Positions 53,544 to 60,686 of a stretch of 64,000 nucleotides of DNA are shown here, one piece after another (the first letter of the stretch is position 1; every line of letters starts with the position of its first letter). Position numbers and translations under genes: made by a program. The notes under the pieces were generated by a model. That model did not search any database and was not told the DNA's origin. It saw only the letters and a program-made list of their open reading frames with translations. Source of the DNA: Enterobacter kobei (GTDB lineage Bacteria; Pseudomonadota; Gammaproteobacteria; Enterobacterales; Enterobacteriaceae); assembly GCF_018323985.1 (NCBI RefSeq), contig NZ_AP024590.1:4340001-4404000 (forward strand), in the 5' to 3' direction.

Positions 53544-53557
53544 TGGAACCGGTTCCA
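53544..53557. promoter_or_regulatory. LacI-type operator of the kgu operon
   Basis: A perfect 14-bp palindrome TGGAACCGGTTCCA, 50 bp upstream of the first structural gene. It differs from the PtxS box TGAAACCGGTTTCA by one symmetric base change. It lies between a plausible TTTCAT (-35) and TAGCTT (-10) and would block RNA polymerase. Confidence 0.85.
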
Positions 53558-53606
53558 TCTAGCTTAAACAGAAGCGAATACGCATCTGTTGTCCTGGAGT
53601 CGGGAA

Positions 53607-54356
53607 ATGAAAAGAAAAATTATCGTCGTCACTGCCGCTTACGGCCACGAGCGCATTCAGTCGCTGGGCGGTCAGGCTGCTGTGCTGCCGTTTATTGCAG
53701 CGGCAGGCGCAGACGGCGTGGAGATCCGCCGCGAACTGTTCACGCCCGCAGAGCTGAACGCCCTGCCTGCTCTGGCCGCGAGCATCGAGTCCCATAATCT
53801 GCTGGTCTGCTACTCCGCGCCGGAACCGCTGTGTCTGTTTGATGGCTCGCTGAATCCTCAGTTGCCCGCCCTGCTACAGGAAGCACGCACGTTAAACGCG
53901 CTCTGGCTGAAGGTGTCCCTCGGGCATTTCCAGCATAAATCAGCGCTGGAGATGCTGCGCGGCTGGCTGGCAGACAGCGGCATGACGTTGGTGGTGGAAA
54001 ACGATCAGACCGATTGCGGGCAGCTTGCGCCCATGCAGCGCTTTAAAGCCGCCTGTCGGGTGCTGGATCTGCCGGTGACGCTGACCTTTGATATGGCGAA
54101 CTGGCTGTGGGTCGGTGAATCCCCGGAGGAAGCGGCCCGCCATCTGGCCCCCGCCGTCAGCTATATCCATGTGAAGGCTGCGGTGGCCCACCATTATCAC
54201 TATCGCGCTATTGCGCCGGATCCGGCTGATACCCGCTGGGCTGAATTACTCAATCGACTGCCCGCTGACGTGCCGCGCGGCATTGAGTTTCCACTGGAAG
54301 GCCGCGATCTGACCGCCGTCACGCGCCGCTACGTCAATTTATTACGTGAGGAGTAA
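53607..54356 (+). CDS. kguE: sugar isomerase/epimerase-like TIM barrel protein (KguE-like)
   Basis: A 249-residue protein of the AP-endonuclease-2/xylose-isomerase-like TIM barrel family. Metal-binding positions can be seen in GADGVEIRRELF (Glu), VVENDQTDCG (Glu), LTFDMANWLW (Asp) and SYIHVKAAVAHHYH (His). The family homologue in Pseudomonas is KguE of the 2-ketogluconate operon, whose exact reaction is unclear. The start at MKRKIIVV has a GGAG site. First structural gene of the operon; four bases separate it from the kinase gene. Confidence 0.82.
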   Translation: MKRKIIVVTAAYGHERIQSLGGQAAVLPFIAAAGADGVEIRRELFTPAELNALPALAASIESHNLLVCYSAPEPLCLFDGSLNPQLPALLQEARTLNALWLKVSLGHFQHKSALEMLRGWLADSGMTLVVENDQTDCGQLAPMQRFKAACRVLDLPVTLTFDMANWLWVGESPEEAARHLAPAVSYIHVKAAVAHHYHYRAIAPDPADTRWAELLNRLPADVPRGIEFPLEGRDLTAVTRRYVNLLREE

Positions 54357-54360
54357 CGCC

Positions 54361-55302
54361 ATGTCAGATGCGCTGGATGTCATCACCATCGGCGAAGCCA
54401 TGGCCATGTTTGTCGCCACCGAAACCGGTGACCTGGCCCAGGCGGAGCACTTTTTTAAACGCGTCGCAGGCGCTGAGTTGAATGTCGCTACCGGCCTTGC
54501 GCGACTGGGTATGAATGTTGCCTGGGTGAGCCGTGTTGGCGATGACAGCTTCGGGCAGTTCGTGCTTAATTCGCTGCAAAAAGAAGGCATTGGTACGGGT
54601 GGCGTGACGATTGACGGACGTTACGCGACCGGTTTTCAGCTGAAATCTAAGGTTGAAAATGGAACCGATCCCATTGTGGAGTATTTCCGTAAAAATTCCG
54701 CTGCCAGCCATCTGTCGCTGGCGGATTTCAATGAAGGGATGTTCACCAGCGCCCGCCATCTGCATCTGAGCGGCGTGGCGGCGGCGTTGTCATCGGATGC
54801 TTATGCCCTGCTGGATCATGCCGCGGGCGTGATGAAAGCGCGCGGCAAAACGATCTCTTTCGATCCTAATCTGCGCCCCGTGCTGTGGAAAAGCGAAGCC
54901 GAGATGGTCGAGAAACTCAATCACCTGGCTTTCCAGGCCGACTGGGTACTGCCGGGCCTGAAAGAGGGTGTCATCCTCACCGGACAACAGACGCCGGAAG
55001 GTATCGCTGATTTCTACCTTACCCGGGGCGTGAAAATCGTGGTCATTAAAACCGGCACCGACGGCGCGTGGTTCAAAACGGCCAACGGTGATCAGGGCGC
55101 GGTAGCCGCGGTTAAAGTGGATAACGTGGTGGATACCGTGGGCGCGGGCGATGGCTTCGCGGTCGGCCTGGTCAGCGCACTGCTGGAAGGCCGCTCGCTG
55201 ATCCAGGCCATTCAACGAGGAAATAAAATCGGCTCGCTGGCCATCCAGGTCCAGGGAGACAGCGAAGGATTGCCAACGCGGGAACAGCTTAACGAGGGCT
55301 AA
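54361..55302 (+). CDS. kguK: PfkB-family sugar kinase (2-ketogluconokinase-like, KguK)
   Basis: A 313-residue PfkB-family kinase with the N-terminal AGAELNVATGLARLG segment and the signature DTVGAGDGFAVG (catalytic D264). By context it phosphorylates 2-ketogluconate to 2-keto-6-phosphogluconate. It resembles KdgK in this window (same fold and catalytic spacing), but differs clearly in sequence. Ribosome binding site GAGGAG; it starts 4 bp after kguE. Confidence 0.85.
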   Translation: MSDALDVITIGEAMAMFVATETGDLAQAEHFFKRVAGAELNVATGLARLGMNVAWVSRVGDDSFGQFVLNSLQKEGIGTGGVTIDGRYATGFQLKSKVENGTDPIVEYFRKNSAASHLSLADFNEGMFTSARHLHLSGVAAALSSDAYALLDHAAGVMKARGKTISFDPNLRPVLWKSEAEMVEKLNHLAFQADWVLPGLKEGVILTGQQTPEGIADFYLTRGVKIVVIKTGTDGAWFKTANGDQGAVAAVKVDNVVDTVGAGDGFAVGLVSALLEGRSLIQAIQRGNKIGSLAIQVQGDSEGLPTREQLNEG

Positions 55303-55358
55303 GACGTCCTCTTAAAAACATTCGAACCTCAGTACCCTACAATGCCAGAGGCAACCCT

Positions 55359-56639
55359 ATGAAAAGTCCGACTAATGCAACAAAACGCTGGCTGTACATC
55401 ATGCCGATTGTGTTTATCACGTACAGCCTGGCTTATCTGGATCGCGCTAACTTCAGCTTCGCCTCTGCGGCAGGCATCAATGACGATCTGGGCATCACCA
55501 AAGGCGTTTCATCGCTGCTGGGCGCGCTGTTTTTCCTTGGCTATTTCTTCTTTCAGATCCCCGGCGCGATGTACGCCGAACGCCGCAGCGTGCGCAAATT
55601 AATCTTTATCTGTCTGATCTTATGGGGTGCCTGTGCCTCGCTGACCGGGATGGTAAACAATATTCCGGCGCTGGCCGCCATCCGCTTTATTCTTGGCGTC
55701 GTGGAAGCGGCGGTGATGCCCGCGATGCTGATTTATATCAGCAACTGGTTTACTAAATCAGAACGCTCGCGGGCTAACACGTTTCTCATCCTTGGCAATC
55801 CGGTGACGGTGCTGTGGATGTCGGTGGTATCCGGCTATCTGATCCAGTCCTTTGGCTGGCGGGAAATGTTCATTATTGAAGGCGTACCGGCGGTGATCTG
55901 GGCGTTCTGCTGGTGGGTGCTGGTGCGGGATAAGCCGTCGCAGGTGTCCTGGCTGGCGGAAGACGAAAAAGCCGCGTTGCAGACGCAGCTGGAGCAGGAG
56001 CAACAGGGCATCAAAGCAGTGCGTAACTATGGCGAGGCGTTCCGTTCACGCAACGTGATCCTGCTGTGCATGCAGTATTTTGCGTGGAGTATCGGCGTGT
56101 ACGGCTTTGTGCTGTGGCTGCCGTCGATTATTCACAGCGGCGGTGAAAACCTCGGGATGGTGGCGGTTGGCTGGCTCTCGTCGGTGCCTTATCTGGCCGC
56201 GACCATTGCGATGATCCTCGCCTCATGGGCGTCGGACAAAATGCAAAACCGTAAGCTCTTTGTCTGGCCACTGCTGTTGATCGCCGCCTTTGCGTTTATC
56301 GGCTCCTGGGCCGTGGGGGCAAACCATTTCTGGATCTCCTATACGCTGCTGGTGATCGCCGGGGCAGCAATGTATGCGCCTTACGGCCCTTTCTTCGCCA
56401 TTATCCCGGAAATGTTGCCGCGTAATGTGGCGGGCGGCGCGATGGCGCTGATCAACAGTATGGGCGCGCTCGGCTCTTTCTTTGGCTCGTGGTTCGTGGG
56501 TTATCTCAACGGCTCGACGGGCAGTCCGGCGGCATCGTACATATTTATGGGGGTGGCGCTTTTTGTTTCGGTATGGCTTACTTTGATTGTTAAGCCTGCT
56601 AATAATCAACAGACTCCGGCGGGCGCACGTCACGCATGA
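55359..56639 (+). CDS. kguT: MFS 2-ketogluconate transporter (KguT-like)
   Basis: A 426-residue, 12-helix transporter of the anion:cation symporter (phthalate permease/ExuT/GudP) type. AYLDRANFSFASAAGINDDLGI is the typical first loop of sugar-acid carriers of this group (broken here for length: AYLDRANFSF is key). Between a kinase and a 2-ketoaldonate reductase it most likely brings in 2-ketogluconate. It lies 56 bp after kguK and 40 bp before ghrB. Confidence 0.85.
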   Translation: MKSPTNATKRWLYIMPIVFITYSLAYLDRANFSFASAAGINDDLGITKGVSSLLGALFFLGYFFFQIPGAMYAERRSVRKLIFICLILWGACASLTGMVNNIPALAAIRFILGVVEAAVMPAMLIYISNWFTKSERSRANTFLILGNPVTVLWMSVVSGYLIQSFGWREMFIIEGVPAVIWAFCWWVLVRDKPSQVSWLAEDEKAALQTQLEQEQQGIKAVRNYGEAFRSRNVILLCMQYFAWSIGVYGFVLWLPSIIHSGGENLGMVAVGWLSSVPYLAATIAMILASWASDKMQNRKLFVWPLLLIAAFAFIGSWAVGANHFWISYTLLVIAGAAMYAPYGPFFAIIPEMLPRNVAGGAMALINSMGALGSFFGSWFVGYLNGSTGSPAASYIFMGVALFVSVWLTLIVKPANNQQTPAGARHA

Positions 56640-56679
56640 TGCGTCTGGCGACCCGCTATTACTGATTTGGGAGAACCGC

Positions 56680-57654
56680 ATGAAGCCGTCCATTATTCTG
56701 TACAAAGCCATGCCTGATGATCTGCAAAAACGTCTGGAAGACCATTTCACCGTGACCAGGGTGCCGAATCTGCATCCTGAGACGGTGCAACAGCATGCAG
56801 AGGCATTTGCCAGTGCGGAAGGTTTGCTGGGTTCAAGCGAGAAAGTCGATGCCGCGCTGCTGGAAAAGATGCCGAAGCTGCGCGCCACCTCGACCATCTC
56901 GGTAGGCTATGACAATTTCGATGTCGACGCGTTAAACGATCGAAAGATCCTGCTGATGCACACGCCCACCGTGCTGACTGAAACCGTGGCCGATACCATG
57001 ATGGCGCTGGTGCTGAGCACCGCCCGTCGCGTGGTGGAAGTGGCAGAGCGCGTGAAAGCTGGCGAGTGGACGAAAGGCATTGGCCCGGACTGGTTTGGTA
57101 TCGACGTACACCACAAGACGCTGGGGATCGTGGGCATGGGCCGCATCGGGCTGGCGCTGGCGCAGCGCGCCCACTTTGGCTTCGGTATGCCGATCCTTTA
57201 CAACGCCCGCCGTCATCATACAGAAGCGGAAGAGCGCTTCGGCGCGCGCTACTGTGAACTGGATACGCTGCTCGAAGAAGCGGATTTTGTCTGCCTGGTG
57301 CTGCCGTTAACGGATGAGACGCACCATATGATCGGCGCGGATCAGTTTGCGCGCATGAAATCCTCGGCGATCTTTATCAATGCCGGTCGTGGCCCGGTGG
57401 TGGACGAGAAGGCGCTGATTGCGGCGCTAAAAAACGGGGATATTCATGCTGCGGGTCTGGACGTCTTTGAACAGGAGCCGCTGCCGGTGGATTCTGAGCT
57501 ATTGTCGCTGCCGAACGTTGTCGCCCTGCCGCACATCGGTTCCGCCACGCATGAAACGCGCTACAACATGGCCGCCTGTGCCGTGGATAATCTGATCGAC
57601 GCGCTCAATGGCAAAGTAGAGAAAAACTGTGTGAATCCGCAGATTGCGAAATAG
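56680..57654 (+). CDS. ghrB: 2-ketoaldonate / glyoxylate-hydroxypyruvate reductase GhrB (TkrA, YiaE)
   Basis: Reduces 2-ketogluconate to gluconate, and glyoxylate and hydroxypyruvate, with NADPH. It is 324 residues, a D-2-hydroxyacid dehydrogenase. The catalytic triad is R237, E266 and H285, as in E. coli GhrB. The dinucleotide loop is GIVGMGRIG. The start at MKPSIILYKAMPDD matches E. coli. In E. coli ghrB stands alone; here it is the last gene of the kgu operon, in the role of Pseudomonas KguD. The operon would offer both a kinase and a reductase route for 2-ketogluconate or its phosphate. Confidence 0.94.
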   Translation: MKPSIILYKAMPDDLQKRLEDHFTVTRVPNLHPETVQQHAEAFASAEGLLGSSEKVDAALLEKMPKLRATSTISVGYDNFDVDALNDRKILLMHTPTVLTETVADTMMALVLSTARRVVEVAERVKAGEWTKGIGPDWFGIDVHHKTLGIVGMGRIGLALAQRAHFGFGMPILYNARRHHTEAEERFGARYCELDTLLEEADFVCLVLPLTDETHHMIGADQFARMKSSAIFINAGRGPVVDEKALIAALKNGDIHAAGLDVFEQEPLPVDSELLSLPNVVALPHIGSATHETRYNMAACAVDNLIDALNGKVEKNCVNPQIAK

Positions 57655-57671
57655 CCGGAAGCCAGAAAACA

Positions 57672-57698
57672 AAAAACCCCGCATTGCGGGGTTTTTTT
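57672..57698. terminator. bidirectional terminator between ghrB and cspA
   Basis: AAAAACCCCGC followed by GCGGGGTTTTTTT: a GC-rich stem with A-run and T-run on either side, able to terminate both the kgu-ghrB and the cspA transcripts. Confidence 0.92.
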
Positions 57699-57725
57699 CA
57701 GAAAGCGTGCTTTAAACGGAAGCTA

Positions 57726-57938
57726 TTACAGGCTTACAACGTTACCAGCAGACGGGCCTTTAGCGCCGCTTTCGATGGTGAAGGACACTTTCTGACCTTC
57801 ATCAAGAGATTTGTAGCCATCGTTCTGGATAGCAGAGAAGTGTACGAACACATCTTTAGAGCCATCGTCAGGAGTGATGAAGCCGAAGCCTTTGTCAGAG
57901 TTGAACCATTTTACCAGACCAGTCATTTTACCAGACAT
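57726..57938 (-). CDS. cspA: major cold-shock protein CspA
   Basis: A 70-residue cold-shock-domain RNA chaperone, nearly identical to E. coli CspA. RNP1 is KGFGFI and RNP2 is VFVHF. Identity as CspA rather than another Csp is supported by the leader, which carries the cspA cold box and the conserved downstream leader. In E. coli cspA lies after yiaG; here it lies between ghrB and yiaF, on the opposite strand relative to ghrB. Confidence 0.95.
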   Translation of the reverse strand: MSGKMTGLVKWFNSDKGFGFITPDDGSKDVFVHFSAIQNDGYKSLDEGQKVSFTIESGAKGPSAGNVVSL

Positions 57939-58094
57939 AGAGAATACCTTTTTAATTAAGTTTGCCTTCCGGCGCTATGGCGTGCTTTACAGATTTTTAA
58001 GCGATATAAGGAAAGCTCTCAACGAAGGGTATCTATGGATAACTCTTGAAGGGACTGCTTTATAAAATGCTTTAGGTCTGTACGTCAAACCGAG
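57939..58094 (-). promoter_or_regulatory. cspA 5' leader with cold box (RNA thermosensor)
   Basis: The long untranslated leader of cspA can be followed by eye. TTGACGTACAGACC (the cold box) is at 58075-58088. Segments TCCCTTCAAGAGTTATC and AAAATCTGTAAAGCACGCC match the E. coli leader, and the start site is preceded by AAAAAGG. In E. coli this leader folds differently at low temperature to expose the start codon and stabilise the mRNA. Length is about 155 nt, as in E. coli. Confidence 0.9.
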
Positions 58095-58175
58095 AATCAT
58101 TAACGCATTATCGCGTAGGCTTAGCAAGACTTATTTCAGCCATCCACAAGGCCAGGGCCTCAGCGAAGCGGCGAA

Positions 58176-58199
58176 TTCCCCCGCCTTTTCGCGGGGGAA
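58176..58199 (-). terminator. hairpin after yiaF
   Basis: A 9-bp perfect stem (TTCCCCCGC / GCGGGGGAA, loop CTTTTC) directly after the yiaF stop. Confidence 0.65.
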
Positions 58200-58205
58200 A
58201 CAGAC

Positions 58206-58916
58206 TTATTGCGTCGCGTTAACCGCAGCGGTCCAGGCTTGTGTAAACGCCTGATGCTGCGCAGCCAGCGGTCCAATCAGCGAATTATACTGGCTGGCCT
58301 GCTGCGAGGTCGGGAACTGGATCCCGTTGGCGACAAAGCTCACCTGCGTGTCCTGCTGCGCGATAAAATCACCCACCTGAACCAGTTGTTGGGTGAATAT
58401 TTGTGCAGCCGGGATCAGCGGTTGCAGCGCATTTGCCGGCGCAGTGACCACTTTTTGATAAGCCTGGTCATAAACCGGTTTCAAATCCTCGGCCTGTTTC
58501 AGCGAAGCACGCGACGTATCCGCCTGCGTTTTCGCGTTTTGCAGCTGCTGGCTCAGGACGCCTAATGACCCGTTAGCCTGACGCAGCGGTTCGCGCTGAG
58601 TCATGTAATCCTGCGGGACGCGAATAGCATTCACGCTGTCCACAACCGGACGCAGACCCGCGTCCATTGCCTGATTCACCTGCTGGGAATACCCATAAAG
58701 GATGGCGTAATCCGACACAAAGGGACCAAACTGTTTTTTCTGATCAGCGGTCAGGGTAGGCAAACGCTCACCGCTGCGCATGACTGTATTTTGCAGAAAA
58801 TCGATAAACGCCTTGCGCTGATCGCCTTCTTTATCAAAACACCCACTCAGGCTAACCACCATTAATAACGCCGCAAGAGGCGCAAACCAGCGAGAGCAGG
58901 ACTTTCCTGTCGCCAT
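58206..58916 (-). CDS. yiaF: DUF3053 lipoprotein YiaF
   Basis: A 236-residue predicted lipoprotein: signal peptide with lipobox VSLSGC (Cys at about 26), followed by a helical DUF3053 domain rich in Gln and Ala. It matches E. coli YiaF in length. The start at MATGKSCSRW is chosen for its AGGAG site seven bases upstream; an ATG two codons earlier is too close to that site. Function unknown. Confidence 0.92.
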   Translation of the reverse strand: MATGKSCSRWFAPLAALLMVVSLSGCFDKEGDQRKAFIDFLQNTVMRSGERLPTLTADQKKQFGPFVSDYAILYGYSQQVNQAMDAGLRPVVDSVNAIRVPQDYMTQREPLRQANGSLGVLSQQLQNAKTQADTSRASLKQAEDLKPVYDQAYQKVVTAPANALQPLIPAAQIFTQQLVQVGDFIAQQDTQVSFVANGIQFPTSQQASQYNSLIGPLAAQHQAFTQAWTAAVNATQ

Positions 58917-59319
58917 TTTCATACTCCTTTCACCCAAAAAAGCGCACACCGGCACCCACGTGCCCGACGCTGACAAGGATAGTCCAGGTCGGCGTCGCAA
59001 GATACCCTTTCCTGACATTCTTATCAGGGAAAACACCGTGTTGGTGATGGTCTGCGTCCCCCGTTACGCTTCGCCTGGTTATGCAATGCTTAGTATTTTT
59101 TTTGCTTATCCTTTACAAAAGTCTACATCCGAAAACCAGGGCTTATTGATCAATGCATTAAGCAGAGCGCAAAGGTGAAAAGATGCATTTTAAGTACATA
59201 AAAGTCCATTACCTGACAATTAATCACTGTCGCAACCATCCGAATTAATATTTACCGACTACTCTTAAATGGCTCGTTGACGTTTACGATCACGCTTTGT
59301 GATTTATGAGGAGTTCTCT
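58917..59319. promoter_or_regulatory. divergent region between yiaF and yiaG
   Basis: 403 bp without a supported gene. It must contain the promoters of yiaF (leftwards) and yiaG (rightwards). A 72-codon frame at 58960-59178 has no family resemblance and no ribosome binding site. The half next to yiaG is AT-rich. I see no clear operator. Confidence 0.5.
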
Positions 59320-59616
59320 ATGGAATATAAAGATCCTATGTTTGAACTGCTTAGCAGTCTGGAACAAATTGTCTTTAAACACGATGTATCGCAACAAAAT
59401 ATCTCGTTGAATCAAAAACCCAATCCTTTCAGTGAGTTTGAGCAACTGCGAAAAGGCACCGGTCTGAAAAACGATGATTTTGCCCGGGTAATGGGTGTGA
59501 GCGTGGCGATGGTTCACGAATGGGAGTCTAAAAGGGTAAAACCCTCCCCGACTGAACTGAAGTTGCTGCGTCTGCTCCAGGCTAACCCAAGATTAAGTAA
59601 GCAATTGATGGAATAA
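59320..59616 (+). CDS. yiaG: HTH-type regulator YiaG (XRE/HigA-like)
   Basis: A 98-residue DNA-binding protein. The C-terminal half has a helix-turn-helix: LRKGTGLKNDDFARVMGVSV with VAMVHEWESKRVKPS as recognition helix, typical of antitoxin/MqsA-like XRE domains. It matches E. coli YiaG (96 residues). No toxin gene adjoins it. The start at MEYKDPM has a GAGGAG site. A clear terminator follows. Confidence 0.93.
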   Translation: MEYKDPMFELLSSLEQIVFKHDVSQQNISLNQKPNPFSEFEQLRKGTGLKNDDFARVMGVSVAMVHEWESKRVKPSPTELKLLRLLQANPRLSKQLME

Positions 59617-59655
59617 TTTTTAGTACTTTTGTACCTGAGGTGTTCCGGAAAGTTT

Positions 59656-59686
59656 AAACCCGCCAAATGGCGGGTTTTATGTTTTT
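59656..59686 (+). terminator. intrinsic terminator of yiaG
   Basis: AAACCCGCC / GGCGGGTTT stem with loop AAAT and a T-rich tail (TTTTATGTTTTT), 40 bp after the stop. Confidence 0.9.
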
Positions 59687-59741
59687 AAAGGCGCTGTTAT
59701 GGTATTCCCTGTCATATTCGTCTTTTTAGACTGGAACGCTC

Positions 59742-60617
59742 TTGATCAATTTCGACAACTATATTCTTTCTGCGCAACGTCTGACGCTGCAACTACCTCC
59801 TGCGCTTCCCCTTCATACCGGAAACCTTGATGGCCTGCATTACGGGATCTATCAGTCTGCGTCGGCGATCAGGCATATTGTTGTGGTCTATCACGGCGGC
59901 GGCGTTCACAGCCAGGCGGGGTACCCCATCCTGGCCCGTCAGCTCAGCGCAATACCAGGCATTGCCGTCTGTCTGGTGGATATACGCGGGCATGGCCGGT
60001 CAGCGTCAGGTAAGTTAACGCACCCTCGTCAGATCTGGCAGGACGTCGATACCCTGCTTTCAACTCTCCATGCGACTTACCCGCAGGCTTGCTGCCATTT
60101 GCTCGGCCATTCCAGCGGTGCCGGTATGTTGCTTAATTACGCCACCCGAATGCCGCAAAATCCGTTAGTGCACAGCCTGATCCTGCTCGCCCCGGAACTG
60201 GGGCCGTTCGCAGGGACCGCGCATCCGCTATCACCAGCGGATAAGTTTGCCACGGTGAAAAGCTGGCCGTTTATCCTCAATGCACTTAGCGCAGGCAGGT
60301 TATGCGCACAATACCCGGCGGTAAAACTGCACTTTACAACGCAGGTACTGGAGAGCGATCCGTGCATTGTGCGCCATTACACCGTGAATATGGCAAATGC
60401 CTTAACGCCACATGCACCGGCAAAGCAACTGGCAGCCCTGTCTTTACCCACGCTATTTCTGGCAGCAGAACGCGATGAATTATTTAGCGCGGAGGCGATG
60501 TCAACATTGGTCCATAAGCAGAATAATCCTCAGGTGCTGTTTGAGACATTACCCGGCTGCGGGCATCTGGATTGCGTGTTCGGCGTTGCAGAGCGGGTGC
60601 GGCAATTTATTGCATAA
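59742..60617 (+). CDS. alpha/beta hydrolase, function unknown
   Basis: A 291-residue serine hydrolase of the lysophospholipase/monoacylglycerol lipase type (Hydrolase_4). The nucleophile elbow is GHSSGAG, the oxyanion HGGG-like segment is VVYHGGGVHS, and VDIRGHGRS is the typical strand 4 motif. The catalytic acid is probably the Asp in FLAAERDELF and the histidine the one in LPGCGHLDCVF. There is no signal peptide. The start is a TTG (weak GGA site), with no better start nearby. It stands alone between yiaG and glyS, where E. coli K-12 has cspA, hokA and an insertion sequence. Substrate unknown. Confidence 0.8.
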   Translation: MINFDNYILSAQRLTLQLPPALPLHTGNLDGLHYGIYQSASAIRHIVVVYHGGGVHSQAGYPILARQLSAIPGIAVCLVDIRGHGRSASGKLTHPRQIWQDVDTLLSTLHATYPQACCHLLGHSSGAGMLLNYATRMPQNPLVHSLILLAPELGPFAGTAHPLSPADKFATVKSWPFILNALSAGRLCAQYPAVKLHFTTQVLESDPCIVRHYTVNMANALTPHAPAKQLAALSLPTLFLAAERDELFSAEAMSTLVHKQNNPQVLFETLPGCGHLDCVFGVAERVRQFIA

Positions 60618-60619
60618 AA

Positions 60620-60647
60620 AAACGGCCTCCGTTTCCGGAAGCCGTTT
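60620..60647 (+). terminator. intrinsic terminator after the hydrolase gene
   Basis: AAACGGC / GCCGTTT outer stem with an inner TCCG/CGGA stem, followed by TGTATTTTT. Confidence 0.85.
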
Positions 60648-60655
60648 GTATTTTT

Positions 60656-60686
60656 GTGCCGGGTGGCGCTGCGCTTACCCGGCCTA
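60656..60686. repeat. REP element abutting glyS
   Basis: GCCGGGTGGCGCTGCGC and TTACCCGGCCTAC: a standard REP. Its last bases (CTA at 60684-60686) are the complement of the glyS stop codon, so the repeat touches the coding end. Confidence 0.85.

Noticed and set aside
58960..59178. A 72-codon frame between yiaF and yiaG
   Set aside because: No ribosome binding site, no hydrophobic or domain pattern, overlaps the divergent promoter region.
59320..59616. YiaG as the antitoxin of a toxin-antitoxin pair
   Set aside because: The HTH domain is HigA/MqsA-like, but no small toxin gene adjoins it on either side.
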